Shown here: in pieces, positions 53,629-64,000 of the stretch | How positions within the stretch are numbered: the stretch's first letter is position 1 | Layout of the letters: each line of letters opens with the position of its first letter | Assembly (NCBI GenBank): GCA_025618425.1 | Contig: CM046845.1 | Coordinates: forward strand, 7,059,491 to 7,123,490 | Length of the DNA: 64,000 nt | Direction: 5' to 3' | DNA from: Heliocidaris tuberculata | Lineage: Eukaryota > Echinodermata > Echinoidea > Camarodonta > Echinometridae | Notes under the pieces: model-generated | Told to the model about the DNA's origin: nothing | The model's database searches: none | What the model saw: only the letters and a program-made list of their open reading frames with translations | Position numbers and translations under genes: made by a program

Positions 53629-56431
53629 TGACCCTTTAATACCTAAATCCTACATCTTAGGCAACATGAAGCTAGTTTGCAGGCACAAACCCTGATCAGT
53701 CGTAAAAGAGTGTCTGCACTGTAAGACTATCATAGGCCATACAAACATGTACTATAGCTGCTCCTGACACAGGACCAGTGGGTAGCCAGTTTAGGCTTCT
53801 CTCAAGACACAATGATTATCTGATAAAATGTCAAATTAGGGTCTGTGCTTGCAGACTAACATGAAGCCAAGAGCAATTGTCGCCGAAGCATAATATAAGC
53901 AGCAATAACTGCATCTTTAACCCTTTAACTACTGAATTCTCCCATTCCCATAGGCTTAATACAGGGGGCTGCCCAGTTCCACAGTCAATGGCTTTACTGC
54001 ACCATATCATCCTGCTCATCTCACTCCTCTATACTCCCATTACTTCATTATCCCATCCATATTGCATCCACCTCTGTATCTCACATTCAATTTAAAGCCC
54101 GAAACAAAGCTAGGTGATAGGGATAGATAAGGGCAGATGGCTGGGCATACAGATGAACAGTCATCTATCATTTCACATCAATTAAGATGTCAAATCAACC
54201 ATCTTTTGATCATCTTTCAATTAAAATGTGAAGCTCTGCTTCATCAATGTCATCAAATCCATTGTCCAACGCTGAGGGGATCTGTGCAGGATTATGGCCA
54301 GACACTAAATAATTAAATGGTAAAGTCAATGACAATATTTTTTCTCAATATGGATGGAAATTTTGTGCATCAATTTGACAAACACAAAGAAACAACATCA
54401 TTAATGTAGTATGTGGGAGGATTGCGCACAAATTTCATATACAATAGAAAAAGCAAATAGATTATTTTCAATGTGATCTACAGTAAAATCTACAACTTCA
54501 ATGTCTTAGAAAAGGGTGATAATATTTGGAAAATTGGGTTAGATTTTGTCCAAAGGTACTTTCCTTCCAAGGGACGGATGATATCTTGTTTGACAAGTGA
54601 TTCATACACAGTACTGTCTCCTCTCTGAGACTACCCAATACCCGCAAACCTTAATTCCATCGTTCGCGGCACGGGACAATAATAGACCGAAAAGTTCGAT
54701 CAATGATTCACGCCGCGTTGCTTTTATGTCCTCGCATCTTCAGACAAGGAGAGCGCCAATAGATATCATCCTCGGACATTTGAACCAATTTCTGGATGAC
54801 GCCGCGCACCAAGCGAGCAGGTACGAATACCTGACAAATGTTGGCGACATATGCGTCATGGTGAGCATCGTTTGAATGTCAATAAACTTTCTGTCTATTA
54901 TTGGCTGCCGCCGCTACCACCGCCTACCTGCCCGGTTAGCTAAATTAGGGCTGTCGGAACAGGTTGCACTCGATAAATAGAAAGACAAGTGGGGAGATCC
55001 CATGAAAAGATGGCATCTATCAATGGAATCGGAGATAGCGTGAGTCATACAGGTAAGTTAAAGGTATGGTGTCTGGGAGAGGACAAATCAGGCATGTGAG
55101 ATGATTAATCAGACCTACTCATCCTGAAGGAAGATCAATAGTACTTTAGAATTGAAACCCGGTACGTCTGTGTTTGTGGCCTACATTGCCAATTACAGCA
55201 GGGACTACAGAATGAAAACATGAGAAAGGGCTGTTAACCAGGCGAAACTGGCCACTGCAAATAAAAATGATGACTGGGCGGAAATTAAATCAAGCTATAT
55301 TAGATGTGGATGGGAAATACAATGTCATGATACATGACAAAATAAAATATATATTCATGATAAGGATACATGTAAGTTTAAGAAGTGAACATTTTTTACC
55401 TCTTAAAATTTATGCTGGGGAATATTGTTATCCATGAAAATTATTGACCATAAAATGAAGTGTTGTTGTCTTTTAATCGTTTGCAAGATTAACCTATACC
55501 ATATGTCAGCTTCATCAACAGTATAAAAATATTCTTGTCTGCAGGAGCTCTTTTGGGATTCGTTGAGAGAAACAGTTTTTCAACACAGTGATTTTACTGT
55601 ATTTCATTTTTAACTTTTAAGTTTTCCATATCAAGCTCCGTGGAGCATTCCAGAGTTAGATGACTCAAAGCTCCCATGATGTATTTCTTCACTGTTCATC
55701 AAGTCTTTGTAACATAAATTCTAACAAGTTTGGAAATAAGTAACTTTATTTCTCTCCATCTCTTTCTCTCTCCATTTCCCTTGCTGTCTCCCCCTCTCCC
55801 TCTCTCTTTTTCTCTCCATCTCTCTTTCTTTTTCATCCTCTTCATTTCTTCATCTCTCTTTTTATCAACATCCTACAGAAAGCTGATGCCCTCTCCATCA
55901 TCACGCGTGTAAACAAGATACATCATCCAACCTGGAGTGACCCAAATTCACCAAACACTGCACTCGTCATATTTATTCAGCGGAATATAACCACCTCCCA
56001 GTGCAGCCAAACCACGAGCTCCCAGAGTTGTACAATAACTGCCTGGAGGAGGACTTATCATTGTCTGCTCAAATAGTGTCATCCTTATCATAAGATGATG
56101 TCCTTAGGCGTCTCATGGAATGGAAAATGCAAGGCACCCAACAGACAGCAGGCCTCTCCAGTTGTAATCGAACATGCAGAATATGACATTTACAAGCTAA
56201 CCGCAACATTTACGAGGTCTAAAGAAGAGGCAAAGTGGATGAAATAATCAGAGTGGAATAATGGAGGATTAGTTCGCATGACACCTGTCAGGATTCATAT
56301 GTAACTTGCAAAGAAGCCACAAAACAGAGTAACCAACCAATCCGTGATTTATTTCTTTAAAAATCTATCAGGATACCCCTACTTCAGATGTCTTCCATCA
56401 AGTTTTGAAATGCACACCCCCCTCCCCCCTA
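53629..56431. other. Long repeat-poor stretch, possible regulatory DNA
   Basis: The parts at 54640-54970 and 55920-56260 are more GC-rich than surroundings and free of repeats. An open frame at 54597-54875 runs to GTCATGGTGAGC, which has a donor-like GTGAGC, but the peptide has no recognisable domain. CT-rich DNA lies at 55750-55862. No gene is supported. Confidence 0.3.
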
Positions 56432-56582
56432 TACCCCAACCACCATTAACCACTTGGAAAAACTATCCCCTAGGACAATTACCCCCTAGGCAACAACTAA
56501 ACCAGGGTAGAGTGGGTAACTGTCCATGGGGTAACTGTCCAGAAGAGGGTAGTTTTCCAGGTTGGGGGTTGTTGGTGGAGGG
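56432..56582. mobile_element. Small foldback (CCCCTAGG/GGGTAACTGTCC)
   Basis: The left half (CCCCAACCACCATTAACCAC, TTGGAAAAACTATCCC) is mirrored by the right half (GGGTAGTTTTCCAGGTTGGG, GTTGTTGGTGG), giving about 60-bp imperfect arms. ACAATTACCCCC on the left pairs with two GGGTAACTGTCC-like copies on the right. No coding capacity. Confidence 0.6.
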
Positions 56583-57111
56583 TTCCTGCCTAAGGGGCAG
56601 TTCTCCCAGAATCATTATGAAAAACAAATAAAAACTTACAATTATATTTATTATCATTCTTGAATTCAATCCACTTTAAATGTAAGTTGTATAACACCCT
56701 AGCAAGAGCAATGAGCTGCAGCTATGTGCCAACATGAAGTTTAACTTAATCAACTTGACAGATTTAACATGAAGTGATTTCATCCTTCAATAGCGATTCT
56801 CCAATCAAAACCGCCAAATTCTAGTCATGGACTGCCTGAAGGAGATTAAATAATCAATGTCTGGACGAATGGTGTCATCTTGTTAGAGAAGATTGTCCTG
56901 CGGCTTTTACTCCCCCTTCTCATATTAAAGAGATAATATTAGAACAGCAGTTAAATTGGGTTGAACAGTTGAACACCCTGTCACCCTCTATTTCAATATT
57001 GTATTCATATGATTGGGGAATAACTTATACAGTGGGGGGGGGGGGGGGGGGGGGAGAGAGATACAAAGTATTACAAACCAATGGTCTAACAATATCTTAG
57101 GTCTACACAGT
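56583..57111. other. AT-rich DNA with a poly-G tract
   Basis: About 20 G at 57034-57053 followed by GAGAGAG. Otherwise single-copy and without a recognised gene. Confidence 0.4.
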
Positions 57112-57330
57112 TTAATCTTTTTTGATTATCTTTCTTGTAACAATGAATTTGTGAGACTTGAGTGATTGTATTTCTCTCTCAGTAGTTTCAAACACAGACA
57201 AAGTAAGTGGTGTCCATTCCAAACATTTTCTTGCAGGTGGCGACCACCATACTTTTCCTTTAACCCACTTGATGTCATTGGCACGGAGAACATGGAGCTC
57301 AGCTCTAGTGCTATACTCCAGGGTGTCACT
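57112..57330 (-). CDS. Possible coding fragment (unrecognised)
   Basis: A minus-strand frame open for 72 codons, from after a TGA at 57331-57333 to the TAA at 57112-57114. It has an internal Met but no long ATG-started frame. The peptide, for example LEYSTRAELHVLRANDIKWV, then KGKVWWSPPARKCLEW and TTEREIQSLKSHKF, is varied, charged and contains three Trp, unlike chance translation of AT-rich DNA. I do not recognise the family. It could be an internal or terminal exon or an old transposon piece. The acceptor region upstream has no strong pyrimidine tract. Confidence 0.25.
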   Translation of the reverse strand, partial: SDTLEYSTRAELHVLRANDIKWVKGKVWWSPPARKCLEWTPLTLSVFETTEREIQSLKSHKFIVTRKIIKKD

Positions 57331-59286
57331 TCATGAGATGGAACACCTAACCACCAATACTAATTTGTTTGATGAAAAAATACAACTTTGCATGCCTACC
57401 ACAAGATCTTTCCAAGAGTCATTTTATTCTTCAGACTGCTTCTTTCGTGATGTCTCTGCAGCAAATAAACTTTGTTCAATTTTTATAATAGAAGATTTTG
57501 TGATCTCTCTCCCTCTCTCTCTTAATTTTCTGCTTCACTCTCAAATCTTTTCAGGCAACAGTTTCAAAACTGAATTTGCAGCTCCTGGTTTTTAATTTCC
57601 TATTATTACCTTTTATAGGGTGAATCCAATCAAAACTTTTTCACTACATTTTGAGTTCCTACTGAGAATTTCTTTTCATAAGTCGAATGCTCATCTTACA
57701 CGGGTATTACCTGTCATAAATGCCACCAAGGGAGACACAACTGGTTTCACAAAAACACCAATTACCCAATCACTCCACAAAGCCATCTTATTGTGTCATA
57801 CATGTCAGTTACTATGCAATAACAGTGGTTGAAACTAAAACCAAAAATCCAATCTAAATATTGTTCTTTTACGGCTGATTCTACTAGTGATAAAAAGATT
57901 CTATCTTCAGAGACAAGGACCACACACATGAACTTGAGATTTTATCTTCTTGTAAGAACCGCTCTCTTCATCTTGTTCACACTTACTTGTCTCTCAATTA
58001 TAACAAAAGTAAGTTTCTTAACGTTTCTTCCTCATTTTGTATTTGAAACACCAATAAATAAAGTGAACAGAGTAGAAATAACTTTCTTTTTACTTAGGTT
58101 TTTTTTTTCTGAAAAAAAAAATGTGTATTTCCCTGGAGACAACTTCGATATTTTCCATTTTTAAGGACTCCTTTTGAGCTTTCCATAGTTATTCATATTA
58201 TCGCTTTCGGTTGACTGTTTATGTTCTTGCTGATAGTGTAGATAAAGAGTTGCTGCAAAAAATCAAACGCAAGTCCCGAATACGCCATCCTGATATTTTG
58301 CTAAAATAATGTTTTTTAAATATTGAGTTGAATATTTTGATGAACAGCTCGATTTATGTCTACATTTTCAGATTAACAAGATATCTCAGTGTTATTTTTT
58401 ATGCTGGTGGAAAAGGGGTCTAACTCACAGTAACCATCTCATGCTGCCAGTACAAAAAGTTCAAAGGCCAAGTTCTATGGTGCCTCCTGAGACTTCCAAC
58501 ATTAATACTTCCCTCCTCCAAAATAGAGGCCTCCACGGAAAAGGGTGCATTTTAGAGCAACAATGATACCCATCAAAAGCAAATAATTGGTAGGATTTAT
58601 GTGGCCATGTTTATGTATATTCAATTACACTCCTGTAAAGAAAAGAAGTCTAAAACCAGAATTCTTCAATGTTTAGGGTAATACGTGCACTTGGCACTTA
58701 TAAACATGGTATAGGTTTAACTATTACGCTTGAAACATATCCATACTCCAGTGCACTAGAAATAGTGATATCACGATCAGTTATCACATCGTTAATGAAA
58801 AACAATTTACCAAAAAACTTTCATACATGTTCACACTTTCATAGTTCTTCATAATGCAATCAAATTGTAGGGCACTTCTGAAGTAAATCAGATAAGCTCA
58901 AACTTTTATACCGCAACCAAATTTTAAAATAATTTTGTGAAGCCATAAGATCAAGCACTGATATTACTTACACAGCTCTGTTCAAAAATTGGCTTTTAAA
59001 AAGTAGTCTGCATATTTTTTTGTTTTTATCAAATCTCCCAAAATGAACCTGACATTTTAATTATATACATTTCAGACTACTCTATACCACAATCACTCTG
59101 TGGAGACTCCATTGAGTCACATTCACAAAAATACGCTACATGTACACTGTACAGTGTAGTACACCACATACATACCGTAATGATTGCTTTTATATAAATG
59201 TAATCAGTTGAAAAATACAAAGACTCTATTTAAACAATAAAGAGCCAACAAACAACAATTGTAACTTTATTCTCTGAACAAAAAAT
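57331..59286. other. AT-rich single-copy stretch
   Basis: A plus-strand frame at 57158-57595 is antisense to the segment above at its start and has no domain. 57829-58164 likewise. No repeats of note were seen. Confidence 0.35.
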
Positions 59287-59330
59287 AAATCTTGGAGAGA
59301 GGGGAAGAGAGAGAGAGAGAGAGAGAGAGT
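59287..59330. repeat. (GA)n microsatellite
   Basis: GA-rich, uninterrupted from about 59309 to 59329. Confidence 0.85.
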
Positions 59331-59758
59331 TGGTTATAATTTCCTGACATTTTATGTAGACAGTGAAACAGAGTAGTCCACTGTTTGAACTTGAGCAGCA
59401 GACAGAGAGTCTGCTGCTACAGAGGCCCTTTCTTCATCTTTATGACAAAGTACAATTCAGTTTGAGCTCCATAACGCTGAAATATTTGTTTCTTTTTTAA
59501 GGGAATTAAGGGAATTCGACTCATCATCATAAATGTCATTTCACTTACATCTCGAAGGACAATGAGGTTCTTTTTCTGGTCCTAAGTGCTGCAATGTCCT
59601 TGGAATACAAGCAATTGCTTGAACTGGATTGGATTGAAGGAAAGTACTGATATTGTCAAGATATGTTAGAAATGCACCCAATTTCTGACAAGATAAGAAT
59701 TTCTTTCCTGATAGTATAGTCCTGATGATATGTTATATCTTTTCATAATTTTAGGGTG

Positions 59759-61120
<1,362 letters not shown>

Positions 61121-61121
61121 T

Positions 61122-61475
61122 TTTGCTCTCTCTCTCTCTCACTCTCTCTCTTTTCTCATCTCTCTCACTCTCCTCTTCTCTCCCCCTCTGTCTGTCTCTT
61201 CTTCTCTCCCCCTCTCTCTCCTCTTCTCTCTCTCTCGCCCTCCCCTTCTCTCTTCTTCTCTCTTCTCTCCTCTTCTCTCTCTACCTTCCATTCTCTCTTA
61301 TCTCTCTCTTCTTCTCTCTTCTCTCTCCTCTTCTCTTCTCTCCCATCTCTCTCTATCTCTCTTCTCTTTTCTCTCTATTCCCTTTTCTCTCTCCTCTCTC
61401 TTCCCTTCTCTACTCTCCTCTCTACTCTCCTCTCTCCTCTCCTCTCTCCTCTCCCTTTCTCTGTCTCCATCTCTC
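61122..61475. repeat. CT-rich pyrimidine tract, ~350 bp
   Basis: CT repeats interrupted by TTCTC, CCC and TATC. The 189- and 129-codon plus-strand frames are Ser/Leu artefacts. Confidence 0.92.
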
Positions 61476-63284
61476 CATCTCCCTGCATTATACTAGTGAG
61501 TGTACAGACTGAAGTGTATATTACCAAGGAGTTAGCTCTGTGACAACTCCTTGACATTACCACATTGATGGAAAAGTCAAATATGTTTTGTGGGAGAAGG
61601 AGAAACGGAAATAGGATCATATTTTAGATGAGTCATATTTGTTCAAGTTAGTACACACATGTATGAACAACGAGTTCAAGTATTCTGAATAAATGAATCT
61701 AGACCAAACAGAATAGGGGGTATTGTAAGCAGTAATGATTTTCTTTGTCTAGAAGTAGAACATGGTGTAATCCCAATCCAAAAAGAATGACGCTTCTGCC
61801 AGTATACTGGGAGGCAAAACGGAAACGCAAAATGTATAATTACTTTGTCAAAGGGCAATAGGGCATAAGCCCCATGTTTTAGGGATGGTGAGTAAAATCG
61901 TTAACAGAATTTAAGTACTATTACAGAATAATTGAATTTGTATCCATGGGTGAAAGAAATTTAATCACATGAATTGTTTGATATAACAACAATAAACAGT
62001 GAAGTAGAACTAGAGCAAATTAATAAAAATATCTCCATTAATTTAGGAGAAATTCAAATTGATTACTAGTATGCCTGAACACGAATGCACTGCTTGCCCA
62101 ACAGAGGAAGACAAAAAAAAAAGTTGCAATTTGCAAGTGGGCAAGAGATCCTGTTTTGCCCCCCTCCCCCTCCCCCCATTCCCCTCTACCTTCTCCAAGT
62201 CTTACCTCAAGAGATTCCCATCCATCAAACTCCCCCATCAAACCCCACCTTGACATGCTCAGCTTGACACATGTCCAGCAGTTGTTCAACAAACACAAAT
62301 CATCCAGAATTCCAACTGTATGCCCTGTCCATTACCATTATCAGAAAAAAATTTCATCAAGCAATATTTCGCACGTCATAAATCTTGTCCAGCCTGGTCT
62401 TGAATGCAGAGGTTACCTGCCTTGTTTGTACAGCTAGCATTCTTGGGTTTGGTATCAAACACTTGATTGAGTGCATGCAGGCCTACATGTTTTACCTCAT
62501 GACAAGTTGTTTCCGTTTTATTAAAATTTTACCATATTTGACATTTTTATAAGTTTTCCTGGTTTACATTCTCCAAAACATCGTTATTAATATTTGGGAG
62601 GACAAAAATACATTTTGAAGAGTAATGAAATGACTGGACTAGGGCCTGTATTGATCAATATAAGAAACTAGAAAGTTTTTTTTCGTAATTACCTTAAAAA
62701 TTCAACATGTTACAAAGGGACAGAAAATATGTTAAAAAGTTACTAAATATTATCTTCAAATTTGACATACTTTCTACTTATCAATTCAACCTTATATTGT
62801 GTGATTTCAAATGTTAAACTGAGCTTGTATTTCAGTAGGTTTCCATATAGAATAAACTCATGCCCGTATAGTTGATGGGTTGAAAGCAGGATAAAAGCAC
62901 CTCTAGGTTAGACTGTCTGGAGTCAAAATATTCTGAACCATTTCAGCCACACCACCACAACCACCCCCTCCCGTTTCCAGTCAAAACCACATGTCTTCCA
63001 AGTGTTTGTAACATGCCTTGACATGTGACGTATGCCAGTCACAATTCTATGATTTTCATTATTCAGAAAGTAACCCTTCGCTTCTCAGCTGTTAACCCTA
63101 AAATTGGACAGTCATTCTGAAACAAAAAGTTGTAAACTTTTTAATGAGTATTCCATTTTCTGTTAATTTCCAAGACATAGTAAATGTATGTTGAAATGAA
63201 ATATAAGAATCCTTTTCCTCATTATGGTCATCAATTTGCAGAAATCTATCTACTCCCATCATTTTTTTAAAAATCTGATCAAGT
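61476..63284. other. AT-rich single-copy stretch
   Basis: C-rich patches at 62157-62190. Overlapping short frames at 62038-62437 show no domain. No gene or element was recognised. Confidence 0.35.
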
Positions 63285-63780
63285 TTAAAGGGGGTACCCA
63301 ATGCTGAAACAATGTTAGTTCATTTAAAAGATCATGATTTTATTAGAAGAAAATCATCTGCCTTAAATTTTTTTTAAATTCGTGTTGCCAGAAAATCCCC
63401 GAAATATGGTAAGATTTCAGGATATTTTGGCCCCTTAGCTGTGTCCCAATTTCAGCTAGGTAACCACAACGACGTCAAAGTGGTTACCTTGTCACGCAAT
63501 TATAGCAAAATGCGCGCAAGGTGTAATGCATTTTGTACAGTCTAGCGCGCAACACATCTGCAATACGCGAACCTGGGTAACCACTTTGACGTCACTGTGG
63601 TTACCTAGCTGAAATTGGGACACAGCTGAGGGGCCAAAATATCCTGAAGTCTTACCATATTTCGGGGATTTTTCTGGCAACACGAATTTTTAAAAAACTT
63701 AAGGCAGATGATTTTCTGCTAATAAAATCATGATCTTTTAAATGAACTAACATTGTTTCAGCATTGGGTACCCCCTTTAA
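63285..63780. mobile_element. Large foldback transposon with ~200-bp arms and TTAA flanks
   Basis: TTAA at 63285-63288 and 63777-63780 flank an element whose ends are AGGGGGTACCCAATGCTGAA and its inverse. The left arm 63289-63488 and right arm 63576-63776 are inverted copies that I estimate to be about 95% identical by eye, separated by an 87-bp loop with several CGCG motifs. TTAAAGG at the outer edge recalls T2-type or piggyBac-type MITEs. There is no open frame of significance. High arm identity means recent insertion or arm homogenisation, and a transcript would form a long hairpin. Confidence 0.9.
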
Positions 63781-64000
63781 GGTAAAAACAATGTTCAAGC
63801 TGAACAACATATAGAGTTTTACTTGTGTATAAGGCATACAACGACACTAAAAGTACAGGTAGCATTCACCAAAAATTGATTCCATGTACCTGAACCAGGT
63901 AAAGATTGATAGATAAATCCTTTACATGCAAAAAATTAATTCAAAATTGTACAAAATGCCTATGTGACCAGGTTGTGACAGGCTTTGCATGACTGAAATA
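63781..64000. other. AT-rich right edge
   Basis: Nothing was recognised in the last 220 bases. Confidence 0.4.

Noticed and set aside
54597..54875. Possible exon ending in a GTGAGC donor
   Set aside because: The peptide shows no domain and no acceptor or partner exon is visible. GC-richer composition alone is not enough.

Overview
The window is animal nuclear DNA that is almost entirely non-coding. It has no operons, no ribosome binding sites and no run of long open frames. It is AT-rich and full of GA/CT, GT, TA and trinucleotide microsatellites, homopolymer G/C tracts, short inverted-repeat (foldback) transposons and tRNA-derived SINEs. A SINE body motif (a CCTTTGGCAAGGCATT-like block followed by a CTACACTCGACCCAGGTGTA-like block) and TTAA-flanked repeats with TTAAAG ends suggest a marine deuterostome. 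An echinoid (sea urchin) is my best guess. That is recall of repeat style, not a database result.

Layout. From 1 to about 31.3 kb the sequence is dominated by simple repeats: a (TTC)n of about 150 bp at 10.7 kb, GA-rich tandem duplications at 15-16.6 kb, long CT tracts at 5.7, 7.8, 17, 22.6, 24.5 and 27.8 kb, and CTA repeats at 30.8-31.3 kb. Placed among them are two tRNA-Gln(CTG) genes on opposite strands (1744-1815 plus, 22443-22514 minus), a tandem array of about 200-bp units (3585-5055) and several transposon copies. From 31.3 to 64 kb the sequence is mostly single-copy AT-rich DNA carrying discrete non-autonomous transposons. These are densest at 38.7-43.2 kb. This half also has three minisatellites and a 490-bp, nearly perfect foldback element at 63285-63780.

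Genes. Only the two tRNA genes are well supported. Three short minus-strand open segments (37242-37578, 51847-52077, 57112-57330) have protein-like composition and end in a stop codon. They could be terminal exons, decayed transposon pieces or chance, and I recognise none of them. Almost all other open frames are translations of simple repeats. Some non-repetitive blocks of more balanced composition may be conserved regulatory DNA of a neighbouring gene, but only comparison with other species could show that.

Transposon relationships. Several families occur more than once. One TTAA-flanked family of about 370-400 bp has four copies. A pogo-like family of about 180 bp has two. A CACAAAAC-ended foldback of 147 bp has two, as does a 380-420 bp element carrying repeated AACTACAAG-like motifs. 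A foldback sharing the core CTGATTGGCTGAGAGC also has two. Elements with CAGTGGCGGATCCAG- or CAGGGGCGTCGCT-like ends carry many of the long poly-G/poly-C runs. I found no convincing new functional system. The most unusual items are the large foldback, a decayed 88-bp minisatellite that reads as pentapeptide-like repeats, and a foldback flanked by exact 10-bp direct repeats.
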